Source: Owenweeksia sp965229445 (GTDB taxonomy: Bacteria; Bacteroidota; Bacteroidia; Flavobacteriales; Schleiferiaceae). Taken from it: a stretch of 64,000 nucleotides of DNA. The translations under genes and the position numbers were made by a program. The stretch's first letter is position 1. The number at the start of each line of letters is the position of its first letter. Where the stretch lies: NCBI GenBank assembly GCA_965229445.1, contig OZ245876.1, forward strand, positions 3,162,001 to 3,226,000, written 5' to 3'. The notes below the pieces were generated by a model. It had not been told where the DNA came from and searched no databases. It worked only from the letters and a program-made list of their open reading frames with translations. Shown here piece by piece: positions 9,120-17,302 of this stretch.

Positions 9120-9535
9120 CTACTGAATACGTGAGTCATCTAATTGTTTAACAAAGCGCTCAAGGGTTATTAACATTCTTCTCTTGGTACCTCCATGTAC
9201 ATCCCAATCATACCTGTTCCAAGCTCCATTCTCCACTCTAACTTCTCCAGACGAATTCAATGTAGTCAACTTTGTCTTACCCAGTGCATAAGTTGTTGCT
9301 ACCGAACTGAGGTCTAGAATATTAGCATAGCTTAGAAGGTTTACTTTCGTGGGCTGACCTATTTTGATAAAATCCTCAGTTGATAAACTGCCGAAGTCCA
9401 TCTTGCTTGCATCCAGATAAGTTTATTCGATGGATTTCCATCAAAATTTGGATGGGCTTTTGCCCATGCAACACCCTCATTTACATCCACTACGCCATCG
9501 TAGTCTGGTCTGCTTTTTAGGCCATTATAATGTGA
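9120..9535 (-). pseudogene. Fossil of a second Rhs-type toxin tip, frameshifted, opposite strand
   Basis: Read on the minus strand from 9535, an open frame gives HYNGLKSRPDYDGVVDVNEG, then VAWAKAHPNFDGNPSNK. It then needs a frame change near 9410-9425 to continue as LDASKMDFGSLSTEDF, ATTYALGKT and a region with YDWDVHGGTKRRMLITLERF up to the stop at 9120. This order (AWAKAHP, then DASKMDFG, then TTYALG, then YDWDxxGG and LERF) is one I associate with C-terminal tips of Bacteroidota Rhs proteins. Only the tip is left, without core or start, and it is inverted relative to the intact tip at 7540-8193. No immunity gene is beside it. Confidence 0.6.
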
Positions 9536-9575
9536 TTACATCTTAAGGTACAGGCCTAATAAAATTGGACCTTAA

Positions 9576-9637
9576 CCTATCACCAAAGTTGTCTTTTCCT
9601 ATCATATTTGATAGGTTTACACTTAACTTATGATAGG
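9576..9637. promoter_or_regulatory. Four-half-site operator upstream of the Fic gene
   Basis: Four perfect copies of CCTATCA are arranged as one large dyad: direct copies at 9576-9582 and 9598-9604, reverse copies (TGATAGG) at 9609-9615 and 9631-9637. The inner pair is separated by 4 bp and the outer members lie exactly 22 bp (two helical turns) away on each side. The dyad centre is 9606/9607, and the last half-site ends 14 bp before the Fic ATG. The layout suggests cooperative binding by a dimer of dimers, possibly the winged-helix part of the Fic protein itself. Confidence 0.8.
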
Positions 9638-9651
9638 ATTAAATTAGAGTA

Positions 9652-10695
9652 ATGAAACTTTCATCACGTCAGGAGGCAATTCTAGACATAGTTCAAGCCA
9701 AAGAACAAATTGCAATTTCACAGATTAAAGATCTGTTGGGTGAGGAGCTTAGTTTGCCCCAACTCAACCGAGAGCTAGCACAGCTGGTTAAGAATCGGAG
9801 CCTAAAAAGGGTTGGAGCAGGACGATCCACAGCCTATGTTCTAAGCTCTTACTATAAGATTTTTGCCCCGATTGATCAGGAGGGTTATTTTGAACTTGAT
9901 CCTGATCATCGGGGAGCTAATACAGCCTATAACTTTGATCTAACTCCTTTATTAAGAGGATTAGAACTGTTTGACCCTGACCAGAGCCACTTGCTTAAAA
10001 GTCTAAAAAAAGAGTATCAGAGCAATATTGCAGATTTACCCAACGCCATATTTCAGAAAGAAATGGAGCGTTTAACCATTGAATTAAGTTGGAAGTCATC
10101 GCAAATTGAGGGAAATACCTATTCCCTGCTGGAAACGGAAAGGTTGTTCAAGGAAAAAATAGAGGCCGAAAACAAAACAAAAGAAGAGGCCATTATGCTA
10201 TTGAATCATAAGGATGCCATTAATTACCTGATGGAAAATAAGGACATCGGGAAGACCATCGATGTTCGATTTTTGGAAGAGATCCACTCTTTCATCATAA
10301 AGGGATTAAAGGTTTCGCGAAATATTCGCTCACGGGCAGTTGGAATTACCGGAACAGCCTATAGCCCGCTTGACAATGAACATCAGATACGTGAAGCACT
10401 GAAACAAATGTGTGAAGTTGTGAATATGCGAAAAACCGGATTTGAAAAAGCTCTTCTGGCCGTGACCCTTATTTCATATATCCAACCCTTTGAAGATGGT
10501 AATAAACGTACAGGCAGGATGATAGGTAATGCCTTGCTTATTGCTGATGACTGCTGTCCGTTGTCCTACCGAAGTGTGGATGCCCTAGACTATAAAAAGG
10601 CCATGTTGTTGTTCTATGAGAAAAACAATTTATCGGCATTTCGGGAAATATTCATTGAGCAGAATGAGTTTGGCGTAAAGAACTACTTTAGGTAG
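9652..10695 (+). CDS. Fic-domain protein with N-terminal winged-helix; Fic motif His replaced by Gln
   Basis: A 347-residue protein. Residues 1-65 form a winged-helix domain (SRQEAILDIVQ...ISQIKDLLG...LNRELAQLVKNRSLKRVG). Residues 145-160 hold a class-II Fic inhibitory helix (SSQIEGNT, matching S/T-x3-E-G/N at Ser149-Glu153). Residues about 185-320 are the Fic fold, with the loop IQPFEDGNKRTGR. The canonical motif is HPFxDGNxRxxR; here position 278 is Gln (codon CAA), so the base that normally activates the target hydroxyl is missing, while the phosphate-binding DGNKRTGR is intact. Such a protein may have lost AMPylation or act differently. The Gln may also be normal for its subfamily, which I cannot check. 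It has its own phased operator upstream. Confidence 0.88.
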   Translation: MKLSSRQEAILDIVQAKEQIAISQIKDLLGEELSLPQLNRELAQLVKNRSLKRVGAGRSTAYVLSSYYKIFAPIDQEGYFELDPDHRGANTAYNFDLTPLLRGLELFDPDQSHLLKSLKKEYQSNIADLPNAIFQKEMERLTIELSWKSSQIEGNTYSLLETERLFKEKIEAENKTKEEAIMLLNHKDAINYLMENKDIGKTIDVRFLEEIHSFIIKGLKVSRNIRSRAVGITGTAYSPLDNEHQIREALKQMCEVVNMRKTGFEKALLAVTLISYIQPFEDGNKRTGRMIGNALLIADDCCPLSYRSVDALDYKKAMLLFYEKNNLSAFREIFIEQNEFGVKNYFR

Positions 10696-10807
10696 TTCTC
10701 TACACTTTCTTTGAAGACTTACAACTGAATGTATGATCAAGTCTAATGACAAGTTTTAGTATCCATAGCTTAATGCACACAAACCATTTCCTCCCTGGCT
10801 TATTTTC

Positions 10808-12288
10808 TTGGTAGGGTTTTCGTTTACCCTATCAGCCCAGCAATTCATATTCGGAACCGGAGGTGATGGCAATGATGTTGGGTTGTCTGTAGATGTTGCT
10901 ACTGATGGATCTGTATATTGTGCTGGCACCTTGGATTGGCCAGCAATATACGACGGTGTGAATCTCGGAAATGTAAGCGGGTTTTTAGCAAGGCATAGTA
11001 ACATTGGAAATGTTATTTGGTCGAAGGGGTTGTATTCTATGCAACCTATTCATGTTGAAAGTGACGATTCAAACAACGTGTATGTTGCTGGAGCATTTAT
11101 TGGCACATTAGTATTTCCAGGTGGCGATACCATTGTCAGCAATTCCTATTGGGATATTGTGGTTATCAAATATGATGCTGGAGGTACATATTTATGGGCT
11201 TCTTCGTGGGGATCTAGTTCCTTAAATGAAATTGACCGTCCAAATTCCATAAGGGTTACAGGGAACGGACTCTTCGTTTGTGGTGAGAATTTTGGTCAAT
11301 GCTTCGCGGCCAAGCTAAATTTTCAGGGCACCATGAAATGGATGGATCAGGGTGTCTCAAATTTACGCAGTCGCGGGTATTCAATTGCTATTGATTCTAT
11401 TGGAAATTATTGGACCGCTGGCTATGTTTCCAGTTATCTGGAGCTTAATGATGATACACTTTATTCACAAGGAAGTAAGAGTGCATTTATCTGCCAGTAT
11501 GATCCCACAGGCACATTGATTAATCCTGTAATCCTTTCCCATTCAACAGGATTCTATCAAGCCTTGAATATTAAAACCCTTGTTGCTGAGTCAAATGTTT
11601 TGGGCACAGTGAGTGGATTATCCGGCAAAAGCGTGATCCTCAGTAGACTTGATCCAGGACTAAATCCTATCTGGACTTCCAAGATCAGAGATACAGCTAC
11701 TGAGGAATATCCTTATTCACTTGCGATAGATAAGAATCGAGCTTACATAACCGGGCTTTGGGGGCGAAGCTAGTCTCTGGTGTGGGTATAGTCAATCGTC
11801 AGATCTTCATTGCTACCATTGGCTTAAAGGATGGTAGCCTAATTAATAACTACCTTTTTGGAGACAGGTTGGCTTCTCCATTAGGCTATGATCAGAAGGG
11901 ATATGGCATCTCCGTCGATGACAATTATGTATATGCTACAGGAACGTTCAAAGGAACTCTTAGCACGGTTGCTGGACAAATTCCCACAACCGGTTTTGGA
12001 GATATGTACCTGTGCAAATTCAATAAGTCCAATATTCTAAATCTAGCTCAGGAAACTGATCTAAAACCTATAAAGATCTTTCCTAATCCATGTCGAGGGA
12101 AAATAAGGATTCAGGCTCCATTCATACCTGATAAAATGACCTTGGTTGATCCTGCCGGTAAGAACATAAATCAGGTTAGTTTTGTCTCTTCGATGGATAT
12201 AGCTGATCAAGTATCTGGTTGAGCCAAACTCTTGATTGAAAGCAAAGGCATAGTCTACAGTCAAAAAGTAATATGCTTACCAAAATAG
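10808..12288 (+). pseudogene. Broken secreted repeat protein with T9SS type A sorting domain
   Basis: The first frame (from a TTG at 10808, with hydrophobic signal-like codons just before it but no ATG) encodes beta-propeller/SBBP-like repeats such as DVATDGSVYCAGT, DDSNNVYVAGAF and DSIGNYWTAGY. It stops at 11773, but a second frame entering at 11758, in a TTTGGGGG run, continues the repeats (DDNYVYATGTFKGTL) into a T9SS C-terminal domain (PIKIFPNPCRGKIRI). A TGA at 12220-12222 cuts this domain, and beyond it the same frame still reads AKLLIESKGIVYSQKVI, the expected end, to TAG at 12286. One frameshift, one nonsense codon and no clean start make it a pseudogene. Confidence 0.75.
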
Positions 12289-12558
12289 ATATGTGATCAG
12301 ATTGGTCGAGGAACGGATCCACTGGAGTTTACTATAAGAAGCCTATCTTTTTAAGGTGGGGAGTATTTGGTTCAGAGAATCCTTGACTTTTCGTACCATC
12401 CGAAAGAGAGGGATTCGAATCGCAGTTTTCCAAAGATATATATTGATGTACAGTTAGTTACACCTCAACCTTACAATAAATAAGTGGGGATTGTCGCCAG
12501 TTTAATTCCTACCAACTTCTTAAAATCACTAGTTGTAGTGATACCTTGACCACCCTGA

Positions 12559-12735
12559 TTCGGTAGCAATAGGCTGAGTCAACGCATTAAAAGAAAAACA
12601 AAGTCCACCAAGGGATTTAGGCCTTGGATACTGGTGTACAGCCAAAGCATGGAGTCTCGAACTCAAGCAAGGACAAAAGAAAAGTACCTTAAATCTGGTA
12701 TTGGAAAAGAGTTTTTAAAATCTTTGCATCCCTAA
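12559..12735 (+). pseudogene. C-terminal fossil of a GIY-YIG endonuclease
   Basis: An uninterrupted stretch after an in-frame TGA reads RIKRKTKSTKGFRPWILVYS, then SRTQARTKEKYLKSGIGKEF, and ends at TAA 12733-12735. This is the familiar second half of small Bacteroidota GIY-YIG nucleases (KTKSTKGxRPWxLVY, EAR-x-REKYLKSGIGRE). The GIY and YIG strands and the catalytic Arg are gone; I found no matching N-terminus in the previous 300 bases. It ends 4 bp before the tRNA repeat array. The rest of 12289-12558 shows nothing I can support. Confidence 0.6.
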
Positions 12736-12739
12736 ACTA

Positions 12740-13203
12740 GGCCCCGTAGTTCAACGGATAGAATACCTGCCTGCCGGCAGGCAGGGAAGTTTCCAGAAAC
12801 TAGGGCGATGTGATTGGCATTATTTCTTTGAAAAATTGGTAGTGAAAACCATAACAGCCCCGTGGTTCAACGGATAGAATACCTGCCTGCCGGCAGGCAG
12901 GGAAGTTTCCAATAACCAGGGCGATGTTATCGGTATTATTTCTTTGATAAATTGGTGGTGAAAACCATAACAGCCCCGTGGTTCATCGGATAGAATACCT
13001 GCCTGCCGGCAGGCAGGGAAGTTTCTAGTAACCAGGGCGATGTTATCGGTATTATTTCTTTGATAAATTAGTGGTGAAAACCATAATGGCCCCGTAGTTC
13101 AACGGATAGAATACCTGCCTGCCGGCAGGCAGGGAAGTTTCCAATAACCAGGGCGATGTTATCGGTATTATTTCTTTGATAAATTGGTGGTGAAAACTAT
13201 AAT
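12740..13203 (+). repeat. Tandem array of four 116-bp half-tRNA/palindrome units
   Basis: Units start at 12740, 12856, 12972 and 13088, and the intact tRNA-Arg begins at 13204, so the period is exactly 116 bp throughout. Every unit contains the tRNA-Arg 5' half (GCCCCGTAGTTCAACGGATA and on, with a few base changes such as GTGGTTC or TTCATCGG), the 20-bp palindrome CCTGCCTGCCGGCAGGCAGG placed between tRNA positions 26 and 27, then GAAGTTTCC and a spacer of about 61 nt. The spacers differ at a handful of positions, whereas the palindrome is perfect in all four. None of the units has the tRNA 3' half, so none can form a tRNA. Confidence 0.93.
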
Positions 13204-13278
13204 GGCCCCGTAGTTCAACGGATAGAATAGAAGTTTCCTAAACTTTAGATAGCAGTTCGATTCTGCTCGGGGCTACCA
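13204..13278 (+). tRNA. tRNA-Arg (anticodon CCU), second identical copy
   Basis: Identical in all 75 bases to the tRNA at 4766-4840, including the encoded CCA and the same G1-U72 closing pair, with anticodon CCU at the same place. It closes the four-unit repeat array and marks the right boundary of the accessory island. The next bases, AAAGT, are shared with the left copy before the two diverge. Confidence 0.93.
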
Positions 13279-13530
13279 AAGTGGGTTCCCTGCCTACCGG
13301 CAGGGATTCCCGCCGGGGCTGCATTTTAGTGGAAGGTTTTGGATAAAGGGTAAGAGGTTTTTAGTTGAACGTGTACCTACCACGCATAACTCATTTCTAC
13401 TTTATCCTTTACTACAACGGCCGAATAGATTAATAAACAAAATTCTAATTTCAAGCTAAACACTTCAGATTCTTGTAATATTGTCAGCACTCAAACCTGA
13501 GAAACTAAGCGTCCTATAGAGGCATTTTTC
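13279..13530. other. Intergenic: palindrome and tRNA-3'-end-like piece after the right tRNA
   Basis: Directly after the tRNA is an inverted repeat CCCTGCC/GGCAGGG (13288-13305), a shorter relative of the array palindrome. It is followed at 13306-13323 by ATTCCCGCCGGGGCTGCA, which resembles the last 18 bases of the tRNA. The left tRNA has the same kind of tail piece at 4938. No gene or clear promoter was seen in the remainder. Confidence 0.5.
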
Positions 13531-14964
13531 ATGAATCATCCGTACTACAGAACACCTTATCTGTTTCTGATTACTCTGATTATTTATATTCTGATCATAC
13601 CACTATTCATGCAGGGAATGTTTCTGGATGGCCAGCAATATGCTGTAGTGGCCATGAACTACGCCGATGGAAAAGGAACATTCTGGCACCCTTTTCTCAG
13701 TGAAACCTGGGGCTATTTTGGTGAAAATTCATTTTTAGAACACCCGGCGCTGGGTTATCACTTGCAATCCTTGTCATTCATGGTATTAGGACATTCCTAC
13801 CTGGCCGAACGAGTTTTCAATCTTATCCTCTTTCTTATCACCATTCTTAGCCTAGTGCAGCTTTGGAGATACATACAATCTCAAATAACTGACAAAATTT
13901 CACAATCCACCTGGTTGGTATTAATACTCTTCCTATTGATTGAAACTAATACCTGGGTATTTCGCAACAACGTACTGGAAGCACAAATGGCTTTGTTTGA
14001 TTTACTGGCCGTTATAGCAATGCTACAGGCGTTTCATAGCCATTCCAGAGTGAAACTGGTGCTGTATTCAATCTTAAGTGGAGCGGTAATTACCACAGCA
14101 GTATTGATAAAAGGGGTTCCGGGTTTGTTTCCACTGGCAGTACCCCTGGGTCTTTATATCCTAAAATCACGGCCACGAAATATTCTAATCTTTCTGGTTT
14201 CAAGCCTCAGTATGGCATCAATTCTGGCTCTAATCTACTTTGGATCTAAGGATGCCCAAACTGCGTTTGACTTTTATGTCAACAAACGCCTTTTAACCAG
14301 AATTAACAGTGACGCCACGGTAAACAGTCGGTTTCATATTTTCATTGACCTTCTTTCTCAGCTAGTTCCAGTTCTGGTTTTATCGGGTGTAGCGCTTATA
14401 CTAAACCGAAGACAATTTAAGATCGACAAACAGCGTAGAAACTATGCTTTATTCTTTCTGTTTGTGGGACTGGTAGCTTCCGCACCTCTGGCATTAACTA
14501 AGGTGCAAAGGGGATTTTATTTATATCCCAGTTACTTCTATTATACCATTGCCTTTGCGTTGCTGACCCAGCACTCATGGATAACTCTATTGAAGAAAAT
14601 TAAACCAAGAATACACCGCTCTCTTCAGACTGGATTTATAATTCTTTCGCTAGTAGGAATTGGATTGACATTTTACTTTTCCGGTAAACCATCCAGGGAT
14701 GTTGAACTGCTAAATGATGTAGAGCTATTGAGTACTAGCTTACCTGATAGTACTCGAATTTATTATCATGTTTCTGGAAATGAAGATGAATTTAATTGGG
14801 GGTGGTATATGTATATGCTCCGCTTTACCAATCACGTTCCCAGCCCGATCAAAGCCGATCAAAATCTTGAATATTGCATTCAAAATAAGGGAGATAGGCC
14901 AAGGGCTAATTATGAACTTTTAGATTTAGACTTAACCCATTTTGATCTGTATCAAAAAAAATAA
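13531..14964 (+). CDS. Membrane glycosyltransferase, GT39/ArnT-like
   Basis: A 477-residue polytopic protein with about ten hydrophobic segments. The N-terminal loop after the first helix reads MFLDGQQYAVVAMNYADGKG, then FLEHPALGYHLQSL and YLAERVFN, the arrangement of PMT/ArnT-type (GT-C) transferases, in which an acidic residue in the first periplasmic loop is catalytic (Asp is present here in FLDG). Family members move a sugar from a polyprenyl-phosphate donor to lipid or protein acceptors on the periplasmic side. The acceptor cannot be told from sequence. It stands alone, just right of the island, with no operon partner. Confidence 0.8.
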   Translation: MNHPYYRTPYLFLITLIIYILIIPLFMQGMFLDGQQYAVVAMNYADGKGTFWHPFLSETWGYFGENSFLEHPALGYHLQSLSFMVLGHSYLAERVFNLILFLITILSLVQLWRYIQSQITDKISQSTWLVLILFLLIETNTWVFRNNVLEAQMALFDLLAVIAMLQAFHSHSRVKLVLYSILSGAVITTAVLIKGVPGLFPLAVPLGLYILKSRPRNILIFLVSSLSMASILALIYFGSKDAQTAFDFYVNKRLLTRINSDATVNSRFHIFIDLLSQLVPVLVLSGVALILNRRQFKIDKQRRNYALFFLFVGLVASAPLALTKVQRGFYLYPSYFYYTIAFALLTQHSWITLLKKIKPRIHRSLQTGFIILSLVGIGLTFYFSGKPSRDVELLNDVELLSTSLPDSTRIYYHVSGNEDEFNWGWYMYMLRFTNHVPSPIKADQNLEYCIQNKGDRPRANYELLDLDLTHFDLYQKK

Positions 14965-15122
14965 TCCCCTAAATTCTTTACAAGAGGCCACAACAGTAGC
15001 GGTTAACAATAAAGTACTGGCAAAAGAATTTGTACCGCGATAATGATTTAGGTCTCACATTCAGTGCTGTTCATACCAATAGGCCTGGCTATAAAAACAC
15101 AGCTAGTTGTTCAATTACAGGG

Positions 15123-17156
15123 CTAACTAATCCCTGATCCATTGCTCACCGGATCAGCACTATGAACCAGACTGAGTTTCCCGTCAGCTCCCTCCGCCAT
15201 CAAAATCATACCCTTAGATTCTACTCCTCTGATCTTTCTTGGCGCCAAATTGACCAACACAGAAACAGTTTTTCCCGGTAAATCTTCTGCCTTGAAGTAT
15301 TCAGCAATCCCTGACACAATGGTGCGTTGTTCAAAACCTATATCTACCAACAACTTCATCAATTTATCCGTCTTTGGAACCTTCTCAGCCTCTATAATGG
15401 TGCCGGTTCGGATATCCATTTTCATGAAGTCATCATAACTTATTTCAGGTTTAATCGGCTCCATATTCCCATCTATTTCCGGTGTTCTGGTATGCTCAAG
15501 TTTTTGCAGCTGCTGCGCAATCTGCTCGTCATCAATCTTTCTGAATAATAAATCGCCTTTTTCAATCTTGGTTCCAGGACTAATTAATTCTCGCACCGCA
15601 CAGTCATCCCATTCCAAAAAACCCATATGCAGGTATGATCTTAACTTTTGACAAGAAAATGGCATAAAGGGCTGACCAAGTTGTGCCAGTTGACCACAAA
15701 CCTGAGCTGCTACATAGAGGATGGTTTTTGTTCGAGCAGGATCAGTTTTCACTTTCTTCCAGGGCTCTTCATCGGCCAGGTATTTATTACCCGTCCGGGC
15801 AATACTCATATAGTGATTGAGTGCTTCTCTAAACCGATACTTTGAAATGGAGGTTCCTACCTTCTCTGGTGCCATGTGAAGTTGTTGCAGGACTTCCTGA
15901 TCCACATCATTCAACTTGCCAGGCTCTGGAATTACGCCATCGTAATACTTGTTCATTAGCACCAATACCCGGTTCACAAAATTCCCAAATACCGCTACTA
16001 ATTCATTGTTATTTCTGGCCTGAAAATCACTCCAGGTAAAATCATTATCCTTGGTTTCTGGCGCGGTGGCACAGAGGACATAACGTAAGGTATCCTGCTG
16101 ATCCTTAAAATCTTCCAAATACTCATGCAGCCAAACTGCCCAATTGCGACTGGTTGAAATTTTCTTTCCCTCCAAGTTCAGGAACTCATTAGCTGGCACC
16201 TGATCCGCCAGAATAAAATCACCATGCTCCATCAGCATGGCCGGAAATATGATGCAGTGAAAAACGATATTATCCTTACCGATAAAATGAACCAGAGAGG
16301 TGTCCTTATCCTTCCAATATAGCTCCCAGTCATCACCAAGTAATTCCTTGGTAGCAGATATATATCCGATAGGTGCATCAAACCAAACGTAGAGCACCTT
16401 TCCTTTTCCATCTTCCAACGGCACTTGCACTCCCCAGTCCAGATCTCTGGTCATGGAACGAGCTTGCAAGCCTTCTGCATCATTTAACCAACTCATACAT
16501 TGGCCATAAACATTCGGCTTCCAGTCTTGATGTGATTCTAGATATTCCCTGATCTTACCGGATAAATGATCCAATTGCAAAAACCAATGCGCCGTCTCCT
16601 TTCTCATGGGTTTGGCACCGCTAAGCTTAGAACGAGGCTCAATCAATTCGTTTGGACTCAGAGATGTGCCGCAGTTTTCACACTGATCACCATAGGCATG
16701 GTCATAAGAGCAATTTGGACAGGTTCCCACGATGTACCGATCTGCAAGAAATTGCTGAGCTTCAGGATCATAGTATTGTTCCGTAACTCTTTTTTCCAGA
16801 CTTCCCTTCTCGTACAGGCGGGTAAAAAACTCCCGGGCTGTCTTATGATGAATGGGATCAGAAGTACGTCCGTAAATATCAAAACTGATCCCCAAATCCT
16901 TAAAGGATTGCTTCATTATATTGTGGTACCTATCCACAATTTCACGCGGAGTAAGCCCTTCCTCTTTAGCCTTCAACATTATCGCCACCCCATGTTCATC
17001 ACTACCACAAATAAATTTTACGTCTTTACCCTTCTGCCGGAGATAGCGCGTATAGATATCGCTGGGGATAAAACAGCCGGCGAGATGACCAATGTGAACC
17101 GGGCCATTGGCGTAGGGAAGTGCAGCAGTTACAGTATATCTCTTGGGATCACTCAT
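15123..17156 (-). CDS. metG: Methionyl-tRNA synthetase
   Basis: Charges tRNA-Met in the cytoplasm. The 677-residue protein shows the class I signature as HIGH (His21 to His24, in PYANGPVHIGH), a zinc knuckle with CPNC (146-149) and CENC (159-162), and the KMSKS loop as KISTS (332-336). Residues from about 573 form the EMAP/Trbp111-type tRNA-binding and dimerisation domain (DIRTGTIIEAEKVPKTDKLM, later NLAPRKIRGVESKGM). Length and layout are normal for the long bacterial form. The ATG at 17156 is supported by a -7 box about 20 bases upstream. Downstream of it is an unoccupied gap and then the glycosyltransferase, convergent with it. Confidence 0.98.
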   Translation of the reverse strand: MSDPKRYTVTAALPYANGPVHIGHLAGCFIPSDIYTRYLRQKGKDVKFICGSDEHGVAIMLKAKEEGLTPREIVDRYHNIMKQSFKDLGISFDIYGRTSDPIHHKTAREFFTRLYEKGSLEKRVTEQYYDPEAQQFLADRYIVGTCPNCSYDHAYGDQCENCGTSLSPNELIEPRSKLSGAKPMRKETAHWFLQLDHLSGKIREYLESHQDWKPNVYGQCMSWLNDAEGLQARSMTRDLDWGVQVPLEDGKGKVLYVWFDAPIGYISATKELLGDDWELYWKDKDTSLVHFIGKDNIVFHCIIFPAMLMEHGDFILADQVPANEFLNLEGKKISTSRNWAVWLHEYLEDFKDQQDTLRYVLCATAPETKDNDFTWSDFQARNNNELVAVFGNFVNRVLVLMNKYYDGVIPEPGKLNDVDQEVLQQLHMAPEKVGTSISKYRFREALNHYMSIARTGNKYLADEEPWKKVKTDPARTKTILYVAAQVCGQLAQLGQPFMPFSCQKLRSYLHMGFLEWDDCAVRELISPGTKIEKGDLLFRKIDDEQIAQQLQKLEHTRTPEIDGNMEPIKPEISYDDFMKMDIRTGTIIEAEKVPKTDKLMKLLVDIGFEQRTIVSGIAEYFKAEDLPGKTVSVLVNLAPRKIRGVESKGMILMAEGADGKLSLVHSADPVSNGSGIS

Positions 17157-17177
17157 GTGTACTCAGGTCTAGGCGTA

Positions 17178-17185
17178 CAAAAGTA
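17178..17185 (-). promoter_or_regulatory. Bacteroidota -7 box for metG
   Basis: TACTTTTG on the minus strand fits the phylum consensus TAnnTTTG. Its last base is 21 bases before the metG ATG, giving a predicted leader of roughly 15-18 nt. No convincing -33 element was seen. Confidence 0.55.
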
Positions 17186-17302
17186 GCGAATGATCCGTGC
17201 ATGACTAGCGATAAGCAAGAACAAATATGTCATACTATTTAATGATATTCGATCATTAAAAATGAACTATTCTCTTTGTTCCTTTGCACAAATTTCTAAA
17301 GC

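Noticed and set aside
12395..12445. Possible tRNA fragment (GATTCGAATCCCTCT on the minus strand)
   Set aside because: A T-loop-like TTCGAAT is present but the T stem does not pair, and no acceptor or anticodon arm could be found.
12740..13203. CRISPR-like look of the regular array
   Set aside because: Units are 116 bp with conserved rather than unique spacers and contain tRNA sequence; no cas genes are in the window.
16566..17186. 206-codon plus-strand frame opposite metG
   Set aside because: It is antisense to a certain gene (metG zinc and N-terminal region), with no signal or domain; a shadow frame.
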